Source: Rhizobacter sp. SG703 (GTDB lineage: Bacteria; Pseudomonadota; Gammaproteobacteria; Burkholderiales; Burkholderiaceae_C). From it: a stretch of DNA of 64,000 nucleotides. The notes beneath the pieces are model-generated. The model searched no databases. It was not told the DNA's origin and saw nothing but the letters and a program-made list of their open reading frames with translations. Made by a program: the position numbers and the translations under genes. The stretch spans positions 124,001 to 188,000 of the forward strand of contig NZ_JAAZQK010000010.1 in NCBI RefSeq assembly GCF_012275445.1. The letters are read 5' to 3'. Of the stretch, positions 26,570-34,822 are shown piece after piece; the first letter of the stretch is position 1, and the number at the start of each line of letters is the position of its first letter.

Positions 26570-27799
26570 ATGAAGCTCTTCGCCCACGCGCACGCGACCC
26601 ATCCCGACTGGCGCATGGCGCTGGCGCTGTCGGCCGCGCAGATCGATGCGCAGCGCGCCGATCCCGCCGGCGCGCACATCAGCGAGCCGACGCTCGGCTG
26701 GGTCTACCTGACCGACCACTACGCGCCGCACGCGGCCGAGTTGCTGGCCGAGCTGCGCCAGCGCTGGCCGGGCGTGGCCTGGGTCGGTTCGGTCGGCGTC
26801 GGCATCGCGGCCAACGGCGTCGAGTACTTCGACGAGCCGGCGCTCGCGCTGATGCTGTCCGACCTGCCGCGCGAGCAGTTCCGCGTGTTCTCGGGCGCCG
26901 CGCCGCTGCACAGCGACGGCGGCTTCGCAGCCAGCACCGCGCTCGTGCATGCCGACCCGGCCGCCACCGACCTCGCCGAGCTGATCGCCGAGATGAGCGA
27001 CCGCACCGCCACCGGCTACCTGTTCGGCGGCCTCGCGTCGGCCCGCACGCAGGCGCTGCACCTCGCCGACGGCGTGTTCGACGGCGGACTGTCGGGCGTC
27101 GCGTTCGGCCGCGAGGTGACGCTGGTCTCGCGCGTGACGCAGGGCTGCCAGCCGGTCGGCCCGGCGCGCCGCATCACGCAGGGCGAGCGCAACGTGGTCG
27201 CGCAACTCGACGGCGAGCCGGCGCTGGACTGCCTGCTGCGCGACCTGCAGATCGCCGGCGACGAACCGCGCGAGGCACTGCCGCGGCTGCGCCAGACGCT
27301 GGTCGGCCTGAGCGCCCCCCGCGACGACCTGATGGCGCGGCCCGGGCAGTTCGGCACCGACACGCGGGTGCGCCACCTGGTCGGCATCGACCCGCAGCAA
27401 CGCGGCGTCGCGGTCGGCGACACCATCGAGCCCGGCATGCACCTCGCGTTCTGCACCCGCAGCACCGAGGCGGCCCGGCGCGACCTGGTGCGCATCTGCA
27501 GCGAGATCCGCGAGGAACTGGAGCCCGAGACGATGCCGCGCGAGACCGCGCTCGCGCTGCAGCAGGGGCCCGACGGCAGCTCGACACCGCATGCGGCGCG
27601 GCGCATGGCCGGCGCCATCTACGTGAGCTGCGCCGGGCGCGGCGGCCCGCATTTCGGCGCGCCGTCGGCCGAGCTCGCGATCGTGCGGCGCGCACTCGGC
27701 GACGTGCCGCTGGTCGGCTTCTTCGCCGCCGGCGAGATCGCCCGCCACCACCTGTACGGCTACACCGGCGTGCTGACGGTCTTCACGGCCGCGGCCTGA
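26570..27799 (+). CDS. FIST domain sensory protein
   Basis: A 409-residue cytoplasmic protein with FIST_N (about 30-220; WVGSVGVGIAANGVEYFDEPAL) and FIST_C (about 225-375; SCAGRGGPHFGAPSAEL, PLVGFFAAGEIA). FIST domains are proposed to bind small ligands, perhaps amino acids, and usually feed signalling proteins. It starts 11 bases after phaM and may be co-transcribed with it. No histidine kinase or cyclase is fused, so it may act as a stand-alone sensor. Confidence 0.88.
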   Translation: MKLFAHAHATHPDWRMALALSAAQIDAQRADPAGAHISEPTLGWVYLTDHYAPHAAELLAELRQRWPGVAWVGSVGVGIAANGVEYFDEPALALMLSDLPREQFRVFSGAAPLHSDGGFAASTALVHADPAATDLAELIAEMSDRTATGYLFGGLASARTQALHLADGVFDGGLSGVAFGREVTLVSRVTQGCQPVGPARRITQGERNVVAQLDGEPALDCLLRDLQIAGDEPREALPRLRQTLVGLSAPRDDLMARPGQFGTDTRVRHLVGIDPQQRGVAVGDTIEPGMHLAFCTRSTEAARRDLVRICSEIREELEPETMPRETALALQQGPDGSSTPHAARRMAGAIYVSCAGRGGPHFGAPSAELAIVRRALGDVPLVGFFAAGEIARHHLYGYTGVLTVFTAAA

Positions 27800-27869
27800 A
27801 CCGCGCCCACCGGGGCACGCGCTACAGTCGTGGGCTTGTTCAACAGGCCGACGTCGGAGACCTGACCCT

Positions 27870-29438
27870 GTGAATGCTCCCCTGCCCGCCCTGGTGACCG
27901 ACGCCACCGCCACCGCCGACGACACCACGGCGGCGGCCCCCGCCCCGGCCGGCCCGGACGCCCCGAGCGCAGACCAGCGCGCGCAGCGCCGCGCGCAGGT
28001 GGTCGCCGAACTGGCGCCTCTGCTGCCGGCGCATGCGCTGCTGTCGCGCAGCGAAGACACCGTGCCGTACGAATGCGACGGCCTCACCGCGTACCGCCAG
28101 CAGCCGCTGGTGGTGGTGCTGCCCGAGACCGAGGACCAGGTGGCCGCCGTGCTGCGCGCCTGCGACCGGCTCGGCGTGCCGGTGGTCGCGCGCGGCGCCG
28201 GCACCGGGCTGAGCGGCGGCGCGTTGCCGCATGCGCTGGGCGTCACGCTCAGCCTTGCGAAGTTCAACCGCATCCTGAAGGTCGACGTGCTGGCCCGCAC
28301 CGCCACCGTGCAGTGCGGCGTGCGCAACCTCGCGATCAGCGAGGCGGCCGCGCCGTACGGCCTGTACTACGCGCCCGACCCGAGCAGCCAGATCGCCTGC
28401 AGCATCGGCGGCAACGTGGCCGAGAACTCCGGTGGCGTGCACTGCCTGAAGTACGGCCTGACGGTGCACAACGTGCTGCGCGTGCGCGGCTACACCGGGC
28501 AGGGCGAGCCGGTGGAGTTCGGCTCCGAAGCGCTCGACGCGGCCGGGCTCGACCTGATGTCGGTGCTGGTCGGCAGCGAAGGCATGCTCGCGGTCGTCAC
28601 CGAGGTCACCGTGAAGCTGGTGCCCAAGCCGCTGCTCGCGCGCTGCATCATGGCCAGCTTCGACGACATCCGGCAGGCCGGCGACGCGGTCGCGAACGTG
28701 ATCGCCGCCGGCATCATCCCGGCCGGGCTCGAGATGATGGACAAGCCGATGACGGCCGCGGTCGAGGACTTCGTGCACGCCGGCTACGACCTGAACGCGC
28801 AGGCCATCCTGCTGTGCGAGAGCGACGGCACGCCCGAGGAAGTGGCCGAGGAGATCGGCCGCATGCTGGACGTGCTGGCCGGCAGCGGCGCGTCGCGCAT
28901 GGAGGTCAGCAAGGACGAGGCGCAGCGGCTGCGCTTCTGGAGCGGTCGCAAGAACGCCTTCCCGGCGAGCGGACGCATCAGCCCCGACTACATGTGCATG
29001 GACTCGACGATCCCGCGCCGGCGGCTGGCCGACATCCTGCTGGCGATCGGCGAGATGGAGAAGAAGTACGGGCTGCGCTGCGCGAACGTGTTCCATGCCG
29101 GCGACGGCAACCTGCACCCGCTGATCCTGTTCGACGCGAACGACCCCGACCAGCTGCACCGCTGCGAGCTGTTCGGTGCCGACATCCTGGAGACCAGCGT
29201 CGCGATGGGCGGCTCGGTGACCGGCGAGCACGGCGTCGGCGTCGAGAAGCTGTCGTCGATGTGCGTGCAGTTCTCCGACGCCGAGCGCGAGCAGATGACG
29301 GCCGTCAAGCGCGCCTTCGACCCGGCCGGGTTGCTGAACCCCGGCAAGGTGATCCCGACGCTCGTGCGCTGCGCGGAGTACGGCCGCATGCACGTGAAGC
29401 GCGGCCTGCTGCCGTTCGCCGACATCCCGAGGTTCTGA
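27870..29438 (+). CDS. glcD: Glycolate oxidase, FAD-linked subunit
   Basis: A 522-residue FAD-linked oxidase. The FAD-binding motif is PVVARGAGTGLSGGALPH, then YYAPDPSS and IGGNVAENSGG. The C-terminal oxidase domain has NVFHAGDGNLHP and GEHGVGVEK. The start is GTG at 27870 with GGAGA upstream. It oxidises glycolate (or D-lactate) to glyoxylate, passing electrons to GlcE/GlcF and quinones. The order glcD-glcE-glcF with overlap or 3-base spacing is the standard operon. The first 40 residues are Ala/Thr/Pro-rich and variable. Confidence 0.95.
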   Translation: MNAPLPALVTDATATADDTTAAAPAPAGPDAPSADQRAQRRAQVVAELAPLLPAHALLSRSEDTVPYECDGLTAYRQQPLVVVLPETEDQVAAVLRACDRLGVPVVARGAGTGLSGGALPHALGVTLSLAKFNRILKVDVLARTATVQCGVRNLAISEAAAPYGLYYAPDPSSQIACSIGGNVAENSGGVHCLKYGLTVHNVLRVRGYTGQGEPVEFGSEALDAAGLDLMSVLVGSEGMLAVVTEVTVKLVPKPLLARCIMASFDDIRQAGDAVANVIAAGIIPAGLEMMDKPMTAAVEDFVHAGYDLNAQAILLCESDGTPEEVAEEIGRMLDVLAGSGASRMEVSKDEAQRLRFWSGRKNAFPASGRISPDYMCMDSTIPRRRLADILLAIGEMEKKYGLRCANVFHAGDGNLHPLILFDANDPDQLHRCELFGADILETSVAMGGSVTGEHGVGVEKLSSMCVQFSDAEREQMTAVKRAFDPAGLLNPGKVIPTLVRCAEYGRMHVKRGLLPFADIPRF

Positions 29439-30586
29439 TGATGGACCCGACCGTACGCAGCCCGGATGCCAATCCGGGACCCCGCCTCGACACCCGCATC
29501 ACGGACCCCGCCCTGCGCATCCTGATCGACCAGGTCGAGGCCGCCCGCGCCGCCGGGGCGCAGCTGCGCATCCGCGGCGGCGGCACGAAGGATTTCTACG
29601 GCGAGCCGCCGCAGGGCGAGATCCTCGACACCACGGTGCTCGAAGGCATCTCCAGCTACGAGCCGACCGAGCTGGTCGTCACCGCGCGCTGCGGCACCTC
29701 GCTCGCGACGCTCGAAGCCGCGCTGGCCGAGAAGAACCAGTACCTGCCGTTCGAGCCGCCGCACTTCGGGCCGGGCAGCACGGTCGGCGGCATGGTGGCG
29801 GCCGGCCTGTCGGGGCCGCCGCGCGCGTCGGTCGGCGCGGTGCGCGACTACGTGCTCGGCGCGACGCTGCTGAACGGCCGCGCCGAGGTGCTCAGCTTCG
29901 GCGGCCAGGTGATGAAGAACGTCGCCGGCTACGACGTCTCGCGGCTGCTGGCCGGCTCGCTCGGCACGCTGGGCGTGATCCTCGAGGTGTCGCTGAAGGT
30001 GCTGCCGCTGGCCCCGGCCACCGCCACCGTGCGTTTCGAGCTGGCGCAGATCAGCGCGATGCAGAAGATCAACGAATGGAGCGGGCTGCCGCTGCCGATC
30101 AACGCCAGCGCCTGGTGGGACGGCATGCTCGTCGTGCGGCTGCGCGGCGCGCTCGCGGCGGTGCAGTCGGCGCTGGTCGCGCTCGGCGGCGACGTGATCG
30201 AGCCTACGCAGGCCATCGCGTTCTGGCGCGGGCTGCGCAACCAGAGCGACGAGTACTTCGTGAAGGCCCGCCAGGCGGTGGAGCAGGGTGGCGCGCTGTG
30301 GCGGCTGTCGGTACCGCCGACCGCGCCGCCGCTCGCGGTGACCGGCGAGCAGCTGATCGAATGGGGCGGTGCGCAGCGCTGGCTGTGCAGTGCTGCGCCG
30401 GCCGACTCGGTGCGCGACGCGGCGATGCGGGTCGGCGGGCATGCCACGCTGTTCATGTCGAACGACAAATCGGCCGGCGCCTTCGCGCCGCTGCGCGCAC
30501 CGCTCGACCGCATCCACCGCGAGCTGAAGAAATCCTTCGACCCGCAGGGCGTGTTCAACCCCGGCCGCCTCTATCCGGATCTCTGA
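29438..30586 (+). CDS. glcE: Glycolate oxidase, FAD-binding subunit
   Basis: A 382-residue protein with the short FAD-binding module of GlcE (RIRGGGTKDFYG, then PPHFGPGSTVGGMVAAGLSGP) and the ending FDPQGVFNPGRLYPDL. The first ATG at 29438 shares a base with the glcD stop (TGATG). Residues 7-16 (about RSPDANPGPR) are encoded by a palindromic repeat unit, so the N-terminus is unusual for this family. It works with GlcD and GlcF. Confidence 0.94.
   Translation: MMDPTVRSPDANPGPRLDTRITDPALRILIDQVEAARAAGAQLRIRGGGTKDFYGEPPQGEILDTTVLEGISSYEPTELVVTARCGTSLATLEAALAEKNQYLPFEPPHFGPGSTVGGMVAAGLSGPPRASVGAVRDYVLGATLLNGRAEVLSFGGQVMKNVAGYDVSRLLAGSLGTLGVILEVSLKVLPLAPATATVRFELAQISAMQKINEWSGLPLPINASAWWDGMLVVRLRGALAAVQSALVALGGDVIEPTQAIAFWRGLRNQSDEYFVKARQAVEQGGALWRLSVPPTAPPLAVTGEQLIEWGGAQRWLCSAAPADSVRDAAMRVGGHATLFMSNDKSAGAFAPLRAPLDRIHRELKKSFDPQGVFNPGRLYPDL
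29461..29478. repeat. Palindromic repeat unit inside the start of glcE
   Basis: CCCGGAT and ATCCGGG flank GCCA. It is the same unit as the arms of the inverted repeat at 23704-23765, with one base different in the centre. It lies 23 bases into glcE and is translated without breaking the frame. As mRNA it would form a seven-base-pair hairpin just after the start codon, which may lower glcE translation. Confidence 0.7.
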
Positions 30587-30589
30587 CCG

Positions 30590-31846
30590 ATGCAAACCAG
30601 GCTGTCCTCCGAATTCAAGGGAACGCCCGACGGCGATGCCGCCGAAGCGATCCTGCGCAAGTGCGTGCACTGCGGCTTCTGCACCGCCACGTGCCCGACC
30701 TACCAGCTGCTCGGCGACGAACTCGACGGTCCACGCGGGCGCATCTACCTGATGAAGCAGGTGCTGGAAGGCGCGCCGGTCACGCGCAGCACGCAGCAGC
30801 ACCTGGACCGCTGCCTGACCTGCCGCAACTGCGAGAGCACCTGCCCGTCGGGCGTGCAGTACGGCGAGCTGGTCGAGATCGGCCGCCAGCTGGTCGATGC
30901 GCGCGTCGAGCGCCCGCGCGGCGAACGCGCGGTGCGCTGGCTGCTGAAGGAAGGGCTGACCTCGCCGCTGTTCGCGCCGGCGCTGAAGCTCGGCCAGGCG
31001 GTGCGGCCGCTGCTGCCGGCCGCGTTGCGAAACAAGGTGCCGGCGCGTGCCGGTGCGTCGGCGCACCGCTGGCCGACGCGCCAGCACCCGCGCAAGATGC
31101 TGCTGCTGATGGGCTGCGTGCAGCCGGCGATGGCGCCCAACATCAACAGCGCGACCGCGCGCGTGCTCGACGCCGCCGGCATCCAGACGGTGGTGGCCGA
31201 CGAGGCCGGCTGCTGCGGCGCGATCCGCACCCACCTGGGCGACCGCGACGGCGGTCTCGACGACATGCGCCGCAACATCGACGCCTGGTGGCCGCTGGTG
31301 ATGTCGAACCAGGTCGAGGCGATCGTGATGAACGCCTCCGGCTGCGGCGTCACCGTGAAGGACTACGGCCATGCGCTGGCGCGCGATGCGGCCTACGCCG
31401 AGAAAGCGGCGCACATCGCCGGGATGACGCGCGACCTCAGCGAGCTGCTGCCCGAGCTGGTGCCGCGGCTGAAGCCGCGCATCAAGCTGCGCGGCGACCA
31501 GGGGGGCCAGGCCGGCCCGCGCTCGCTGGCCTACCACCCGCCGTGCACGCTGCAGCATGGCCAGCAGCTGCGCGGCGGCGTCGAGACGCACCTGACGACG
31601 CTCGGCTTCGAGGTGCGCGTCGCGCCGGTCGAAAGCCACCTGTGCTGCGGCTCGGCCGGCACCTACTCGGTGCTGCAACCCGAGCTGGCGTACCCGCTGC
31701 GCGACCGCAAGCTCGGCCACCTCGATGCGCTGCAGCCGCAGGCCATCGTGTCGGCCAATGTCGGCTGCATCCAGCACCTGCAGAGCGGCACCGCGATCCC
31801 GGTGCGGCACTGGGTCGAGGTGCTCGACGAGGCCCTCGCCGCCTGA
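30590..31846 (+). CDS. glcF: Glycolate oxidase, iron-sulfur subunit
   Basis: A 418-residue protein with two [4Fe-4S] motifs (C25, C28, C31, C35 and C75, C78, C81, C85) and two CCG domains (EAGCCGAIRTHLG, HLCCGSAGTYSV), the standard GlcF build. It carries electrons from the FAD subunits to the membrane quinone pool. ATG at 30590 lies three bases after the glcE stop. The last gene of the operon; I see no obvious intrinsic terminator in the 144 bases before csbD. Confidence 0.96.
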   Translation: MQTRLSSEFKGTPDGDAAEAILRKCVHCGFCTATCPTYQLLGDELDGPRGRIYLMKQVLEGAPVTRSTQQHLDRCLTCRNCESTCPSGVQYGELVEIGRQLVDARVERPRGERAVRWLLKEGLTSPLFAPALKLGQAVRPLLPAALRNKVPARAGASAHRWPTRQHPRKMLLLMGCVQPAMAPNINSATARVLDAAGIQTVVADEAGCCGAIRTHLGDRDGGLDDMRRNIDAWWPLVMSNQVEAIVMNASGCGVTVKDYGHALARDAAYAEKAAHIAGMTRDLSELLPELVPRLKPRIKLRGDQGGQAGPRSLAYHPPCTLQHGQQLRGGVETHLTTLGFEVRVAPVESHLCCGSAGTYSVLQPELAYPLRDRKLGHLDALQPQAIVSANVGCIQHLQSGTAIPVRHWVEVLDEALAA

Positions 31847-31990
31847 GCCCGGCCGGACCGGGCACCCACAAAAACGGACGGAGTTGTCCGACATCGAACG
31901 CGGCTGCGTCCGACAGACCTGCCCTGGCATGGCGCCGACACTGTGTTCACCGCAGCGCAATCCGCGCTGCCTTGAACAAGGAGCTCAGTC

Positions 31991-32194
31991 ATGAACAAGG
32001 ACCAGGTCAAGGGTCGTGTCGAGGACGTCAAGGGCAAGGTCAAGGAAGCCGCCGGCAAGGTGGTGGGCAATGACCGCCTGCGCGGCGAGGGCATTGCCGA
32101 CCAGGTGGCCGGCAAGTCGCAAGCCACGTATGGCGATGCGAAGGAAAAGGTCCGCGACGCCGCGAAGGACCTCGCGAACCGCCGGGACGACTGA
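31991..32194 (+). CDS. CsbD-family stress protein
   Basis: A 67-residue highly charged protein of the CsbD/YjbJ family (MNKDQVKGRVEDVKGKVKE, then AGKSQATYGDAKEKVRD). These small helical proteins are induced by general stress and have no known activity. It has its own leader of 144 bases with GAGCT upstream, and is followed by a likely terminator, so it is a single-gene unit. Confidence 0.92.
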   Translation: MNKDQVKGRVEDVKGKVKEAAGKVVGNDRLRGEGIADQVAGKSQATYGDAKEKVRDAAKDLANRRDD

Positions 32195-32212
32195 TCCCGC
32201 GTGACCGCTTCC

Positions 32213-32247
32213 AGCCCGGCCGTGCGCAGCGCGACCGGGCTGTTTCC
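32213..32247 (+). terminator. Terminator after the CsbD gene
   Basis: AGCCCGG (32213-32219) pairs with CCGGGCT (32235-32241), with a 15-base loop, followed by GTTT then C residues. The stem is strong but the T-run is short, so efficiency is uncertain. Confidence 0.6.
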
Positions 32248-32441
32248 CCTCCAGACCTTTGCCGCATCATGAACATCGAAACCCTGCAAGCCGCCGAGCG
32301 CGTCAGCGCCTGGTACCGCAACCGCCGTGTCGTGACCACCGCGCACACCGCTGCGCTGGCCCCGACCCACACGATCCCGAGCGCCGATGCGCACGCCGCG
32401 AATGACGGGCCGCTGCCGAAGACACCGGCAGTCGCGCTCGC

Positions 32442-33434
32442 TCAGGGATGCAGCTCCGACGTCAGCTCGGCCGGCACCGCCGCCTTGCTGCGCAATGCCC
32501 ACAACACCCCTGCGACCAGCAAGGCCACGCCCGCCAGCGTTTCGCTCTGAGGCCAGCTGCGGCGCAGCACGAAGGCATAGGCCAGCGCCGACAAGGTCTC
32601 GAACACGATCAGCTGGCCGGCGAGCGCGGTCGGCAAGCGCTGGCTGGCTTCGTTCCAGCACAGGGTACCCAGCCACGACGCGAACAGTCCGATCGCGAAC
32701 ATCAGCCCGATGAAATCGCCGGCCCGCGGGCCGAACGGCATCTCGAACGCATCCCCGCTCGCCATCGTCCACGTCCATGTAACGGCATAGCCGATCACCG
32801 CCAGCGGCAAGGTCGCAAGCCCTTGCGCGGTGGCCCAGCTGCGCGGGCTGCGGTCCGGGTGCGCGCGCAGCCAGTCGGCATTGCGCAACGGGTACCAGGT
32901 CCAGCAGACGACGGCCCCGAGCGCGAGCAGCGCGCCCAGCGCATAGCGTGCCAGGTCGGCTTGCGGGTCGGCGCGCAGCTGCGCGATCTCGACATGGTTG
33001 ACCAGCGCGATGCCCGCGCCGATCAGCCCGAGCGACGGCAGCAGCCGCGTCCAAGCGATCGGCGCGCCGCCGCTCGCGCTGCCGCGCAGGTTGGCGCTGA
33101 CCGCGATGACGACCGGCAGCGTGCCGATGATCATCGTCGGCAAGGGTCCGCCGGCGCGCTGGATCGCGCTCGCGAGGAACAGGTAGTAGACGACGTTGCC
33201 GACCGCGGCGAGCTTCAGCGCCTCGATCCAGTCGGCGCGGGTCAGCTGCGACAGCCGCGCGCGGTCGAGCCAGCCGAGCGGCAGCGCGATCAGCCCGAAC
33301 GCGAGGTAGCGGCCGAAGGACTGCAGCGCCGCCGGGAACTCCGGCAGCATCAGCGGGCCGACGAAGACCAGCCCCCACATCAGGCCGGCGGCAAGGGCGA
33401 ACAGGGTTCCGGTGAGCAGGCCAGGGGTCGTCAT
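32442..33434 (-). CDS. EamA-type (DMT superfamily) transporter
   Basis: A 330-residue membrane protein with about ten transmembrane helices and the two-repeat layout of EamA exporters (N-terminal GLLTGTLFALAAGLMWGLVF; second half RYALGALLALGAVVCWTWYPL and VFETLSALAYAFVLRR). It is a probable drug/metabolite exporter of unknown substrate. It appears monocistronic; it begins 56 bases past the stop of the neighbouring hydrolase gene on the same strand. Confidence 0.9.
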   Translation of the reverse strand: MTTPGLLTGTLFALAAGLMWGLVFVGPLMLPEFPAALQSFGRYLAFGLIALPLGWLDRARLSQLTRADWIEALKLAAVGNVVYYLFLASAIQRAGGPLPTMIIGTLPVVIAVSANLRGSASGGAPIAWTRLLPSLGLIGAGIALVNHVEIAQLRADPQADLARYALGALLALGAVVCWTWYPLRNADWLRAHPDRSPRSWATAQGLATLPLAVIGYAVTWTWTMASGDAFEMPFGPRAGDFIGLMFAIGLFASWLGTLCWNEASQRLPTALAGQLIVFETLSALAYAFVLRRSWPQSETLAGVALLVAGVLWALRSKAAVPAELTSELHP

Positions 33435-33490
33435 CCGCGCAGTGTCGCGCGCCGGGGGCCGCCGGGTCTTGTACGAGATTGCCGTCGCGT

Positions 33491-34822
33491 TCAGCGCGTT
33501 GTCCGCGCCGGCACGCGCGACGACAGCGGCGACGGGCGGTACTCCGGTCGGAAACGGCAACCGGCACCGAAGCGCGCCTCGCCGGCCGCGCACAGCCTGG
33601 CCACGCCCTCGGGCGACGGCCGCTCGCCGTGGTCGATCCATTGCAGCAGCGCCGTCAGCAGCGCCGGGTACTCCGGGTCGCCGAGGTAGCTGTGCTCGGC
33701 CTCGTCGCTGAAGGTCTGCACCAGCCACGACGACGCGCCGGCCGCATCGACGATCTCGCGGTACGCGCTCTCCAGCTCGACGAAAGCCGTCGGATCGTGG
33801 ATCGCATGCAGCGTCAGCACCGGCAGGCGCAGCTTGCCGCTCGGCCGGCTGTCGGCGGCCAGCGCGGCCACCGCCTGCGGGTCGGCGGGGTAGCGCAGCA
33901 CCTGCTTGTTCAGCGCCGCATCGTCGGCCGAGCCGCTGTAGACCACCTGCGCATTGCCGAACGGGTTGCGGTTGCCCAGCCGCTTCTGCGTCAGGTCCTG
34001 GAACAGCCAGGTGGCCCACTGCAGGTGGCCGAGCAGGCTGCGCTCGGGGATGTGCACCACCGACAGGATGGTGTGCAGCCGCGCCGCCTGCTCCGGCGTG
34101 CGCTGCGCGGCCGGCAGGCCGATGCCGGTGCATTCCTTCACGCGCGCGGCCAGCTCGGCGCGCGTCAGCGTCGCGTCGGGCGGCAGGCCCTGCCACAGCG
34201 GGTAGGCCGGCTCGTCGGGCTTCGGATGGTTGCGGCAGACCTGCTGGTAGACCACCCGCAGGTCGAGCCGGAATTCATACGCGTTGTTGCCGCCGCCGAG
34301 CACGCCGCTGGTCAGCAGCACGCCGTCCCAGGCCGGCGGCCCGACCAGCTCGGCGACCTTCGCCGCGACGCCGGCGCCGTAGCTCTGGCCATGCAGCACG
34401 GTGCGGCGCGGCTTGCCGAACTGCGCGATGAACAGCTGGCGCAACCGCTCGGTGTCTTCGGCGGCCATCGTGACCCCGTAGCCGCCGCGCCGGTAGGTCG
34501 ACCCGGCCCAGGCGTAGCCGGCCTTCACCATCACCGCCCAGCGCTGCAGGTCTTCGGCGCCGCGCGCCAGCGTCGGCGTGCCGAGCTCCGGCCCGCCGTG
34601 CGCGTGCACGACCAGCACCTGGTTCCAGTCGGCCGGCATCGCGATCCAGTACAGCGCGCCTTCGGCATCGCGACCGTGGTAGCAACGGGCATCGGTGGGC
34701 AGGCCGTCGGGGCAGGGCGCCGATGTCGGCTCGTCGGCGCGCGCCGCCGGGCCGAGCGTCATCAGCGACGCGACGAGGGCAGCCCGCAGGGCCCGCCCGA
34801 CATGACGCGCGTGGTTCGTCAT
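33491..34822 (-). CDS. Alpha/beta hydrolase, exported
   Basis: A 443-residue protein with signal peptide (ending near AARADEPTSA) and an alpha/beta-hydrolase fold. The nucleophile elbow is HGQSYGAG (Ser147), HAHGGPELG forms the oxyanion region, and a candidate catalytic His lies in EAEHSYLG. The closest type is the prolyl-aminopeptidase/esterase class, but the substrate is not clear. It shares one base with the end of the tannase-like gene (TGATG), so both are made from one mRNA and probably act on the same class of ester in the periplasm. Confidence 0.82.
   Translation of the reverse strand: MTNHARHVGRALRAALVASLMTLGPAARADEPTSAPCPDGLPTDARCYHGRDAEGALYWIAMPADWNQVLVVHAHGGPELGTPTLARGAEDLQRWAVMVKAGYAWAGSTYRRGGYGVTMAAEDTERLRQLFIAQFGKPRRTVLHGQSYGAGVAAKVAELVGPPAWDGVLLTSGVLGGGNNAYEFRLDLRVVYQQVCRNHPKPDEPAYPLWQGLPPDATLTRAELAARVKECTGIGLPAAQRTPEQAARLHTILSVVHIPERSLLGHLQWATWLFQDLTQKRLGNRNPFGNAQVVYSGSADDAALNKQVLRYPADPQAVAALAADSRPSGKLRLPVLTLHAIHDPTAFVELESAYREIVDAAGASSWLVQTFSDEAEHSYLGDPEYPALLTALLQWIDHGERPSPEGVARLCAAGEARFGAGCRFRPEYRPSPLSSRVPARTTR

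Noticed and set aside
32269-32550. A 93-codon plus-strand frame starting MNIETLQAAERVSAWYRN between the CsbD terminator and the EamA gene.
   Set aside because: The first 25 residues look somewhat protein-like, but the frame runs antisense into the EamA gene, there is no ribosome site or family, and it follows a terminator. At most a decayed gene start.
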